Source of the DNA: Dictyocoela muelleri
Taxonomy: Eukaryota > Microsporidia
Length of the DNA stretch: 12,672 nucleotides
Assembly: GCA_016256075.1 (NCBI GenBank)
Contig: SDVU01000520.1
Coordinates: 1 to 12,672, forward strand
Reading direction: 5' to 3'
In this document: positions 1 through 7,212 of the stretch, piece by piece
How the letters are laid out: each line of letters opens with the position of its first letter
How positions within the stretch are numbered: the stretch's first letter is position 1
Translations under genes and position numbers: made by a program
Notes under the pieces: generated by a model
Told to the model about the DNA's origin: nothing
Database searches by the model: none
What the model saw: only the letters and a program-made list of their open reading frames with translations

Positions 1-340
1 CAAAGGTCATAAGACTATGGTTGGAGACAACTCTCCGGGTTGGCAGCTATGGATGTTGTCAGCATGTAATATATAAATATATATATTCTTCAAATAATTA
101 TTGAAAATTTTTAAATAAATCCAATATTATTTATTGATATGAAGTTTTTAACACTGTTTTTAATTTAATTTTGATAAAATTTAATTAAAATAAAATTTTT
201 TAAATTCGATAAATATATTAAAAATATTTTTATTTAATAAATTTTTAAAATATTTTTGATTTTTTCAAACCATTAAGGGTTAAAAATTAAAAAAAAAATC
301 AAATCCAAGGTAGCTACCTTAGTGGTGGGTATAATACCGA
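1..340. other. unassigned, AT-rich spacer
   Basis: No gene is recognised. Positions 1-66 have a more mixed base composition than the rest and could be the edge of something outside the window; a short open stretch there (ATG at 15) matches nothing I know. The motif AGGTCATAAGAC at 4-15 recurs exactly at 3370-3381, at the edge of the younger MULE. From 67 to 300 the sequence is almost pure A/T. At 307-320 there is a perfect 14-bp palindrome, AAGGTAGCTACCTT, followed at 328-338 by GGTATAATACC. These lie just before the first MULE relic. Confidence 0.4.
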
Positions 341-1697
341 ACAAGACACGGCTCTCGTATGTTACATTGTCGGGGTTTTTATATCTAGTAAGTCGAGAAA
401 TGGTACAGAAATAAGATGGAGGTGCAAATATATGGATTGTAGAGGTTTCTAATCATTAGGGATGAAAAATTGTCTTTTTTTTGTCATGGTGAACATTTCT
501 GTGCCTTGGATAAAGGTAAGAATGAGGCTTTTTTAGCCAAATGAAATATTATAAAGAGATGTAAAGAAGCGAATGAATTTTTTGTCAATGTTTACACTTC
601 GTAAACAAAAAAAATTAAAACTTTAAATCTTCGAGAGGTTTCCTCTTTCGAAAATCTTCGCGATTATGCTCAGAAAATAATGAATAGAAGAGATAATTAT
701 ATTTCGGACATAAAAAATGACATCCCACTGCCCTACAATCAACCTTAAATGTGTCTAAATTTTTACTATATGATTCCGGTTCGCTTTCAAGAAGTCGCAG
801 TATAATTTTCTATTCAGATGATTTTCTAACTTATATCAGAGATATAAAGGTTAGCGTTGTTGAAGGTACTTTCAGGTCGTCTCCGCATCAATTTACTAAT
901 TATTGACCATTCAAGGTTATTTATTCGGATAGTTTCTTCCTTTGATCTTTATTCTGCTACAAGAAAAGTTAGAAGTAAAATACAAGGAAGTTTTTTATAC
1001 TTGAAAACAAATAAGATTTTAACCACAAGTTGTCATAACGGATTATGAATTGGCTTTGTTTTCGTCTTTTAAGGTGTTCGACTCGAATATAAAGTCATAT
1101 GTTTATCCTTCCCACTATGCTTAATGCATATAGAGAAAAATACAGCAATTGAGATTAGAAAAAGTTTACAAACAGATCCTGCAGTCAAAAAATTTTTTAA
1201 ACAGTTTCTTAATTTGCCTTATTTTAAGGTCACAAGAATTCGAGAGGCTTATGACTATATTTCGCATTCTATTTTAAAAAAAAATTTTCAGAAAAGAACG
1301 TTTTCCTTTATTTTATTGATTATTTCGAAGATACCTTCTCGGTAAAAACCCCTCATCTTACCCACGTTTTGAGCATAAACGCTGGAGTGTTTTTGAGCTA
1401 GTAGAAAAATATCTTCCCACTACGACTAATAGTATCTAAGGTTGGCATAGAGGATTTAATAGCTTAGTTAAAATAAGAAAACCTAATTTGGGTGTGTTTG
1501 TGGATTCTCTTAGAATAGAAACAGAGAAGTTACGAAATAAAATTTCAAGGTATTCTACTGGAAAATTCGATATCAGTCCAAACAAAAATAATAAAAAAGA
1601 AAAATTAAGAATTTATATCGAAAATGAAAAATATATGTCTATAAAAGACATTTTTTTCTTTTTAGACGATTTGAACAAATGGAATTTTGACTATTAA
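341..1697 (+). pseudogene. decayed MULE transposase with FLYWCH-type finger (copy 1)
   Basis: This is a relic of a Mutator-like (MULE) transposase, readable in pieces in all three forward frames. In order it shows a FLYWCH-type zinc finger (TGGAGGTGC at 417-425 coding W-R-C, a second Cys nine bases on, then H-G-E-H-F-C from about 487); the first catalytic block, V-E-G-T-F-R at 859-876, with Glu where the family has Asp; the second block, I-T-D-Y-E, with Asp at 1041-1043; and the third block, N-S-I-stop-G-W-H-R, where the catalytic Glu codon has become TAA at 1437-1439. The C-terminal part (1488-1697) is an open run ending at a TAA. At least five frameshifts or stops interrupt it, so it is inactive. 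The related block at 3878-5086 confirms the family. Plain DNA transposon; terminal repeats are not clear, although an inverted-motif cluster lies just downstream. Confidence 0.8.
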
Positions 1698-1759
1698 AAT
1701 TCATTACAAGGTAATGTTTATAATTACTTTATTAAACATTTTTTTATTCAAATCTAACC

Positions 1760-1847
1760 GTGGCGAAATTCTGGGTCATTTTCTCGTGGCTAAAAACCGG
1801 AATTTCGCCTGTGGCGAAAAAAATAGAATTTCGCTTGTGGCGAAATT
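1760..1847. repeat. cluster of inverted GTGGCGAAATT motifs
   Basis: Direct and inverted copies of GTGGCGAAATT alternate. A 10-bp stem pairs 1762-1771 with 1800-1809, and a second hairpin pairs 1827-1834 with 1840-1847 across a 5-base loop. It lies between the ends of two MULE relics. The MULE at 3365-5451 carries a comparable self-complementary GCGCAAA-type module at its termini. I infer a transposon terminus, but no matching partner is seen before 341. Confidence 0.5.
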
Positions 1848-1961
1848 TTGGCCAGCCTTTTTTATGGATGTTTTACTCTCATTTTACACAAATATTATTT
1901 CGTATTTTCAAAGAATCAATTTAGTAGGATATTATAATAAATACCCTTCATAAGAGAAACT

Positions 1962-2310
1962 TTTCGAATGATTATAGTTCTAGCGTTTGTTCCAATAAGT
2001 AATATGGTGAACGAAATTATCAAATTGAATGAATATATATATTCAAAAATTAATATTGGGCTGTAATGTATGCATTTTAGGTTCAATTCAAAAAACTATA
2101 TTGTCAAGACCTTGAAAGTACAAAATTTAAATCAAAAATATCTTTTTATTTAAATTTTGGTCTTTAGAAAATCGAATTTTAAATAAACATAAAAGAACAA
2201 ATAGCCTTGAAGGTTGGCATAGATCTATGCATTCTAGTTTTGTTCGAGCTCATCCAAATCTTTTAGAATTAGGATTAGAATTAAAAAAACAACATGCTAC
2301 CCCGCGATAA
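1962..2310 (+). pseudogene. MULE transposase C-terminal relic (copy 2)
   Basis: A 5'-truncated MULE transposase fragment. Positions 1962-2066 read F-R-M-I-I-V-L-A-F-V-P and onward, the helical block that follows the catalytic core in MULE transposases, and end at a stop. Positions 2131-2310 are open and include W-S-L-E-N-R-I-L-N, then N-S-L-E-G-W-H-R with the catalytic Glu intact at 2209-2211, and end at TAA 2308-2310. About 65 bases between them read in another frame as Y-I-V-K-T-L, also expected for this family. The catalytic Glu block differs in sequence from copy 1, so this is a separate element and not a continuation. No N-terminal part is found upstream, so it was truncated by deletion or by the neighbouring insertion. 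Confidence 0.75.
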
Positions 2311-2951
2311 AATAAATCGATTATTAATAAAAAAAGTAAGTAATGATGATATTGACTTAATTATATCTGAAAAAAATACATGGAAATAAATTTACCGGAT
2401 TACAATATTTAAAGGTCATAGCAACTTTATTGAGTATTAAAAAATTAGTTTAAAATTCAATTATATTTTTTTAATAATTTTGATTTAAAATTAACAAATT
2501 ATTTTTTAAAAATAATATTTTTTTTATTTTTCCAAAAAAAACTGATAATTGTTGAAAAATCAGCAAATTTTAAAATTTTATTAAAATCTCTTGAATAAAT
2601 AAATTCGCTTGTGTGAATATACATCTAAATATCAAATATATAAATATTGACTTAAAATTATAAATATATAATATTTTTATTTTTTTACACACTCTTACTA
2701 TTTAAATATTAATATAATTATTTTATAAAATCTTAATAGATGGTGCTATAATACTTAAATTGAATAATTCTAATTCTTATCAAGTATTTAAATCATTAAA
2801 ATTGATTATTTAGATATGTGATTTAAAATTTAAAATAATCAAGCTTTAAAATTTTAAAAAAAATTAGGGGTTAAAATCGTGGGCGAGAAATGCGGCGGCT
2901 CGAACAAAAAGGTGTAGTCGCTGGGTAGACGTTTTAGATAACATTTTAATA
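2311..2951. other. AT-rich spacer
   Basis: No coding signal is seen. The stretch is nearly all A/T with short hairpins, for example a 10-bp stem pairing TTGATTATTT (2802-2811) with AAATAATCAA (2833-2842). A more G/C-containing patch at 2878-2930 leads into the ISXO2-like relic and might be its 5' flank. Confidence 0.4.
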
Positions 2952-3355
2952 TACGAAAGATCTACTCGATTTTTCAATTATAATGATATCATAAGTATCA
3001 AAAAGATGTTTCAGGATCGTAATGCAATCGTAGATGTTTGTTTCTCTTCCGTCGTGAATCAGAAGATATAATTTTATATAGAGTAAAACACCCTTTTATC
3101 GAGAACATTTCTATAATAAAACCCAAAATAAAGTTGGTGAAACTTACTCAAATTATTTATTTTTTACTAAGCGGCGCAATTAATGACAATTATTGTGATG
3201 TCATAAAATTTCCGTTTCGAAAATTGTATTTTTAAAATTTTTTTTTATTTGCTACAAAGGTTTTTGTTAATATAGACCCGTTTTTTGCGTGGTTAAGGTA
3301 GAATCACAAAAGTTGTGGGACTTTTTTCGGTCTAACAGTGGTCATAAGATATCTA
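2952..3355 (+). pseudogene. ISXO2/IS1595-like transposase relic 1, N-terminal half
   Basis: N-terminal half of an ISXO2-like (DDE_Tnp_IS1595, Merlin-type) transposase. Reading begins Y-E-R-S-T-R-F-F-N-Y-N-D-I-I and reaches a single Cys (D-V-C-F), which fits the N-terminal helices and the start of the zinc ribbon. The open frame 3038-3235 then resembles the S-I-R-x-x-x-F-F-E-N block (here Y-R-V-K-H-P-F-I-E-N) and the hydrophobic helix after it. From about 3300, N-H-K then a decayed version of V-D-E-T-F-F-G (T-F-F-G intact) and N-S-G-H-K match the first catalytic block and the usual N-R-G-H/R. Several frameshifts and stops are present. The match breaks off at about 3350 and resumes at 5452 after the MULE. 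Family assignment rests on motif order, not on an alignment. Confidence 0.6.
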
Positions 3356-3497
3356 ACTACTACCTTCCCAGGTCATAAGACACTAAAAAATTACCCTTTT
3401 TAGCATTTTATTTAAATATAGAAATTATGAATATTCCTTGGTTATAAGACACAGCCTTATAACAAAATATAAGATAGTATTTAAAACTTAAAGGATT

Positions 3498-3582
3498 CGT
3501 GTTGGTTAAGGCGCATTTTATATTAAAAAGAAATAAACCTAAAGATGAGAAGAAGGCGCAAGTTGTTCACAGTGCATTTTAT
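3498..3582 (+). repeat. 85-bp direct repeat, left copy
   Basis: It matches 5148-5230 in the same orientation with four substitutions and one 2-base length difference. It lies immediately outside the left 27-bp inverted repeat of the MULE. It is far too long for a MULE target duplication (usually 8-11 bp). Confidence 0.9.
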
Positions 3583-3624
3583 CGCTTTTGCACGCAAGCG
3601 CAAAAGCGGACATTTGCGCAAAAT
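3583..3624 (+). repeat. MULE left terminal inverted repeat with hairpin
   Basis: Positions 3598-3624 match the reverse complement of 5112-5138 at 26 of 27 bases. The outer part also folds on itself: CGCTTTTGC (3583-3591) pairs with GCAAAAGCG (3600-3608) across 8 bases. It is notably G/C-richer than its surroundings. It is a likely transposase binding site. Confidence 0.85.
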
Positions 3625-3686
3625 AATCAAAAAAAAAATTAAAAAATTATTTATTAACCCCTAATAATCAAAAAAAACAAGCATAT

Positions 3687-3877
3687 TCATTCGCAATAGC
3701 CTCCAAAAAGGTTATTCCATAAAATAAATTTTCATTTTCACATATTTCATTTATTTCAAATGTTTTTTTTACGATTTTATAATTTGTTTTTTTGAGTTTA
3801 AAATTAAATCTGAAAATTCTCTGTTTAATTCTTTCGAAAATAAAAAATCTTTTGTTCTATTTTACTAATGAAAAGAA
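3687..3877 (-). pseudogene. out-of-frame C-terminal tail of the MULE transposase
   Basis: Downstream of the stop at 3878-3880 the family's usual C-terminal tail is still readable in two other minus-strand frames. One starts T-K-D-F-L-F-S-K-E-L-N; the other ends W-N-N-L-F-G-G-Y-C-E before TGA at 3689-3687. MULE copy 1 has about 80 residues after the equivalent point. I infer that the main frame was shortened by small indels. Confidence 0.5.
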
Positions 3878-5086
3878 TTAATGATGGATGGGATTGTTCA
3901 AATTCCTGTTAATACTTCTATTAAAAACTTCAATATTATTATTAGTCAGAGGAATATTCTTTAAAACACGGTCAAAACAGTTCCAAATTTTTTTATTCCA
4001 CGCTGTTTTCGAATTTTCTGATATATAATTTTTTTCAATGAAAAATAACAAATGTTTTATATTTTCGTCATTATAGTGTAATAACACTAAATTACGTAAT
4101 ATGTTGAAATAAGATTCAACTTTTTCAATTGGTGAAAAGGGCAATGATAAAATCAGACGAGTATATTGTTTAAATTTTCTATCAGATTTATATGTCTTAT
4201 ATAGGCCATTTAATTTTAAATTCTTGATTATGTTTTGGCACCAATGGAAAAAACATCCGTGTATAATGGTATTTGGAAAAATATCTTTTAAAGCTTCATG
4301 AATACTCCTTTCATAATCAACGATTATATTCTCCAGATTAATTTGATTTAAAATATTTTTAACGAGAGAAAACATTTTTATATATTGTTCTTTGGTCTTA
4401 TTTTTTAAAAGTATATAAGCCATAGGCAAAATTTTTCCTAATATCTTTGTATGAATTACAAATATTTGATAGAATTCCGGAGGGCAGCTTTTGAATGTTC
4501 CATCTATTAACCATATTTTTGCTCTTTGAAGATGAATTTTAGAATTTTCGTTCATCATAATAATGCAACCATCTTTTTCATTTTTACAAGAAACATGATG
4601 GATGAATTTATTTCCTTCGATATCATTAAATAGATATTCTGAAATATTATTATTATCACTGGGTGAAATTAGATTTTTTTTCTTCATTCTGTTAATTTTT
4701 ATTGTAAGACTTGAAATTTTTGTTATCTTTGATTTTTCCTTTATATCTAAAGAATTTATTGCATTCATGATAATTTCTTTAGGTTTTAAATAGCTATTTA
4801 ATGCATTATTTTGTATATTTTCGTAAGCAAAAATTGAAATAAATTCGAATTCATCCAAACAGATATGATAATTGTTACCTTTGATAACCTTTAAATCAAC
4901 AATATAAATATAGGCATTACACTTTTTATTTGTACACCTGTAATAACATAATCCATTTTTTTCATTCTTTTTAGAAAATTTATTTTTGCGATAAATAACA
5001 GCATTGTTCCCTGTCCTCGTTTTAATTTCAATTAATTCATTTTCATAAAATTTACGACGTAATTCAAACATATTATCTTCATTCAT
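3878..5086 (-). CDS. MULE transposase, near-complete
   Basis: Mutator-like DDE transposase, which cuts and rejoins transposon ends in the nucleus. The frame is open from 5140. I prefer the Met at 5086 (402 codons), because the extra 18 codons run back through the 27-bp inverted repeat; numbering here is from 5140. A FLYWCH-type finger spans about residues 30-95 (C-Y-Y-R-C-T-N-K-K-C with Cys 69 and 74, then H92 and C94). The DDE core shows D213 in I-D-G-T-F-K, D275 in V-D-Y-E, G-C-F-F-H-W-C-Q at 295-302, and E404 in N-N-I-E-V-F-N-R, so all three acidic residues are present. The protein ends at residue 420, short of the tail found in copy 1, so activity is doubtful. It is the only long intact frame in the window and lies inside matching inverted repeats. 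Confidence 0.85.
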   Translation of the reverse strand: MNEDNMFELRRKFYENELIEIKTRTGNNAVIYRKNKFSKKNEKNGLCYYRCTNKKCNAYIYIVDLKVIKGNNYHICLDEFEFISIFAYENIQNNALNSYLKPKEIIMNAINSLDIKEKSKITKISSLTIKINRMKKKNLISPSDNNNISEYLFNDIEGNKFIHHVSCKNEKDGCIIMMNENSKIHLQRAKIWLIDGTFKSCPPEFYQIFVIHTKILGKILPMAYILLKNKTKEQYIKMFSLVKNILNQINLENIIVDYERSIHEALKDIFPNTIIHGCFFHWCQNIIKNLKLNGLYKTYKSDRKFKQYTRLILSLPFSPIEKVESYFNILRNLVLLHYNDENIKHLLFFIEKNYISENSKTAWNKKIWNCFDRVLKNIPLTNNNIEVFNRSINRNLNNPIHH

Positions 5087-5111
5087 ATGAGAGGTAAAAT
5101 TTTTTTTGAAA

Positions 5112-5138
5112 ATTTTGCGCAAATGTCCGTTTTTGCGC
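5112..5138 (-). repeat. MULE right terminal inverted repeat
   Basis: Reverse complement of 3598-3624 with one mismatch. It lies 26 bases upstream of the preferred start codon (5086), so the promoter must overlap or adjoin it. Confidence 0.85.
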
Positions 5139-5147
5139 AAAAATTCC

Positions 5148-5230
5148 CGTGCCGGTTATGGCGCATTTTATATTAAAAAAATAAACCTAAAGATGAGAAG
5201 AAGACGCAAGTTGTTCACAGTGCATTTTAT
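5148..5230 (+). repeat. 85-bp direct repeat, right copy (83 bp)
   Basis: Second copy of the repeat at 3498-3582, starting nine bases outside the right 27-bp inverted repeat. The sequence from 5231 on does not match what follows the left copy. Confidence 0.9.
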
Positions 5231-5358
5231 TTATGAAAAAAATCCGCTTAACCTACATGAAAATTCTTGTCTTCTTCTTGAGATTTTTTTTCTATCATGA
5301 ATAAATTAAAAATTTAAAAAAAATCCCTCGCGTTTATAAGACTTTATCTTCTTTTTCA

Positions 5359-5441
5359 AAATTAAGAATCTCGGTGTCTTGTATTCGAAATTAAGAACCT
5401 CAGTGTCTTATATGCGAAATTAAGACAGTGTCTTATAAGCG
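5359..5441 (+). repeat. three tandem 29-bp units
   Basis: Units at 5359-5387, 5388-5416 and 5417-5441, the last lacking four bases. Each begins AAATTAAG and contains GTGTCTT followed by G or A and T. The same core, inverted as ATAAGACAC, occurs at 3375-3383 and again near 3443 on the other side of the MULE. This looks like a subterminal array, probably binding sites of the transposase. Confidence 0.8.
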
Positions 5442-5451
5442 AAGGAACGAC

Positions 5452-5806
5452 AGTAGTACCGATGATAATACCAAAGAGGCTGCATGGATATTAGAAGCTC
5501 TATTTAACTGATGTGTGTATATTTTTCGTAGAACAGATAGAAATTAGACGCATTTAACGAGTTTTTCAAAGCTGGATAGATGTTTGCAAGAAATTAAATT
5601 CGTATAATAATCTTTCATACCCGGGTGTAGCTTGAAATTTTTGTTTATCCTATACACATGTGAACTATAGCGAGGTTTTATGTGTGAAAATTTTGCCTAT
5701 ATTTATAATATTGTGGTTATTAAGCCTATTTTTAAATAAATATGCGAAAATATCAAGGTGTAAAACGGGGTAGTTTTAGAACTTTTATCCCTGAATATAC
5801 GATCTA
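5452..5806 (+). pseudogene. ISXO2/IS1595-like transposase relic 1, C-terminal half
   Basis: Continuation of the relic that stops at about 3355. A-A-W-I-L-E-A-L (about 5479-5502) fits the G-x-W-V-x-G-G block. D-V-C-I-F-F-V-E-Q-I-E-I-R-R fits the strand and R-D/N-R region. S-Y-N-N-L-S-Y-P-G and T-H-V-N-Y-S (about 5598-5670) fit the family's G-Y-N-N-L and H-L-T-V-N-H-S. V-K-R-G-S-F-R-T-F-I-P-E-Y (about 5762-5800) fits the C-terminal helix with its final E-F/Y. Stops and frameshifts lie between these blocks. The reading ends where the foldback terminal repeat begins, so the second ISXO2-like element probably inserted close to the 3' end of this gene. Confidence 0.6.
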
Positions 5807-6452
5807 CGATGGGTTAGCCACCACCTGTTCAAAATAGGAAATCGTCATTTAGAGGAGGAAAAAATATGATTCTTATTTTAAGTAATCTTGAAAGGACGAG
5901 GTTATGTAATATATATAAGATATAATGATAGCAGTGACATGTCTTATTTTAAAAAATGCTGCGAAGATGTATTTTTTCGGAATAGAGACATGTTACACCA
6001 ATATTATATCATATATGTCGCGCGCCAACAGCGCGAACACAAAGATTTTCATTTAAAAACGCCCTTGGAAATGAATCACAGGTCCTAAAACAACTAATAA
6101 TATCAGTGATACCATAAAGACCATTTTTTTAAAAAAAATTATTTATATATTTTTTGAAAAAAAAAATATTAATATGTTCTAGAAAAAAAAATTAGAATTA
6201 GTTTGCAAAAAAAATTCGTTAGACTTTATAGTATATTGAATCACTAATACTATTAGTTGTTTTAAGACCCATGGTTCATTTCCAAGGGCGTTTTTAAATA
6301 AAAATCTTTGTGGTCGCGCTGTTGGTGCGCGACAATATATTACTTAACCTCGTCTTTTCAAGATTATTACAAATAAGAACCATTTTCTCTCCTCCTTTAA
6401 ATGACTATTTCCTATTTTGAACAGGTGGTGGCTGAACTGGAAAAACAACTTA
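5806..6452 (+). repeat. foldback terminal repeat, left
   Basis: The two halves of this block are complementary: TTAGCCACCACCTGTTCAAA from 5814 pairs with the block ending at 6436, and the arms also share a G-rich GAGGAGG segment and TCTTGAAA(G/A)GACGAGGTTA. A second, inner inverted repeat (about 6012-6115 with 6228-6335) includes AACAGCGCG and AAAACGCCCTTGGAAATGAA. The left arm carries about 85 extra bases (5925-6010) with its own small hairpin (ACATGTCT 5937-5944 with AGACATGT 5986-5993). Confidence 0.8.
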
Positions 6453-6459
6453 CGAAATT

Positions 6460-6835
6460 TATAAAAAAATATTAATAAAAATTTTTTAAATAAAATTATA
6501 AGAAACTCTAAAAACTCGATATCTTTTAGTTCATAAAGAAAAAAAAATATTTAAATGATCAGGTATAATATTTAGTTTTACTCCAAACTATAATGTTTTG
6601 TTTTTTTTAAAAAAAATGAAGCCTCAAATTTTCATTTTTTTTGACTATTGGCTTTTGTTTCAGGCTAAACAAAAAACTTATGATTTACAGTGTCTCTGCA
6701 TACTCCCTAAATATTATTGTATTAAGGTCAACAATAAGAGACAACATATGATTTTTTCAAAGCTTGTTCAACAATTATTGGCATTAATGTTGAAATTTTT
6801 CGGTTTTCAACCATTTGACAAATCAATATCCAGTA
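6460..6835 (-). pseudogene. ISXO2/IS1595-like transposase relic 2, C-terminal half
   Basis: Minus-strand reading shows M-V-E-N-R-K-I-S-T-L-M-P-I-I (about 6815 down to 6775), then S-Y-C-x-P-x-Y-N-N-I, V-N-H-K-F-F-V and P-E-T-K-A-N-S-Q in that order. This is the catalytic half of the ISXO2/IS1595 family, whose members read R-x-x-x-T-L-x-P-I-I, S-D-C-W-x-x-Y-N-N, V-N-H and D-P-E-T-G-A-x-T-Q. The second catalytic Asp has decayed to Tyr (S-Y-C). Stops and frameshifts are present, and the last C-terminal part before 6460 is poorly defined. A forward open frame at 6598-6990 runs antisense across this relic and the MITE. Confidence 0.7.
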
Positions 6836-6843
6836 TTAAATTC
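6836..6843 (+). repeat. MITE target-site duplication, left
   Basis: TTAAATTC, identical to 7205-7212, immediately next to the left MITE end. Confidence 0.85.
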
Positions 6844-7204
6844 CGGTTGTATCCAAATTCGCATTTTTTAGTTTGCGGATTTTCAGTTTGCAGTCAAAAA
6901 TTTAAAAAATTTTTATTTCCTAAAAATAAAAAACCCAGTCTTCTATTTCTATTAAAAATTAAATTTATTGAAAAAATAAATTTTTTGTAAATATTAATTC
7001 AATAAATTCAATTTTTTAATAGAAATAGAAAACCGTGATATATTTTTTTATTTTAAGGGGTAAAAAATTTTAATTTTTGTCCGAGAAATGAGAATCCGCG
7101 AATTGTGATACATTGGTTATTTTTAGAGAGAAGGTAAAGAAAATTAATTTTTCCACGTGAACTTAGAATCAGCTAATTGAGAATCCGCGAATTGAGATAC
7201 CACG
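6844..7204. mobile_element. palindromic MITE, 361 bp, inside ISXO2-like relic 2
   Basis: The ends are inverted repeats: GTATCCAAATTCGC (6849-6862) against GTATCTCAATTCGC read inward from 7200, extending to terminal CG. The arms continue inward, with TTCTATTTCTATTAAAAA (about 6939-6956) inverted near 7015-7032. The right terminus is duplicated in tandem (7090-7111 and 7179-7200, both containing GAGAATCCGCGAATTG). It is flanked by a perfect 8-bp direct repeat, TTAAATTC. It has no coding capacity. An 8-bp duplication suits Merlin, hAT or MULE transposases; which one moved it is unknown. Confidence 0.85.
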
Positions 7205-7212
7205 TTAAATTC
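7205..7212 (+). repeat. MITE target-site duplication, right
   Basis: TTAAATTC, identical to 6836-6843, immediately next to the right MITE end. Confidence 0.85.

Larger units (their letters stand above)
3365..5451. mobile_element. MULE DNA transposon inserted in ISXO2-like relic 1
   Basis: A MULE of about 2.1 kb. Outermost, TTCC plus ATAAGACACT on the left (3365-3384) is mirrored on the right (inverted, about 5426-5449). Candidate 9-bp target duplications are ACTACTACC (3356-3364) and AGTAGTACC (5452-5460), matching at 7 of 9 positions, so the exact ends are uncertain. Moving inward there is an 85-bp direct repeat on each side, then 27-bp inverted repeats (3598-3624 and 5112-5138), then the minus-strand transposase. 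The ISXO2-like reading stops at the left edge and resumes at the right edge, which supports insertion. An alternative is that only 3598-5138 moved and the outer parts belong to an older element. Confidence 0.6.

Noticed and set aside
1-66. Possible end of a host gene or RNA gene
   Set aside because: The composition is less AT-rich, but no motif, family match or tRNA/5S-like fold could be supported.
1687-1953. 88-codon forward open frame
   Set aside because: It crosses the inverted GTGGCGAAATT cluster and has repeat-derived sequence only.
3498-5230. 85-bp direct repeats read as LTRs or as a target duplication
   Set aside because: The enclosed gene is a MULE transposase with inverted repeats. 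The repeats lack LTR features and are far too long for a MULE duplication.
4602-5300. Forward open frames at 4602-4793 and 5106-5300
   Set aside because: They are antisense shadows of the MULE transposase and of its terminal and direct repeats.
5888-6088. 66-codon forward open frame
   Set aside because: It lies wholly in the foldback repeat, whose base pairing explains its sequence.
6598-6990. 130-codon forward open frame
   Set aside because: It is antisense to the ISXO2-like relic's catalytic motifs and runs into the MITE, whose palindrome supplies its C-terminus. It has no family resemblance of its own.
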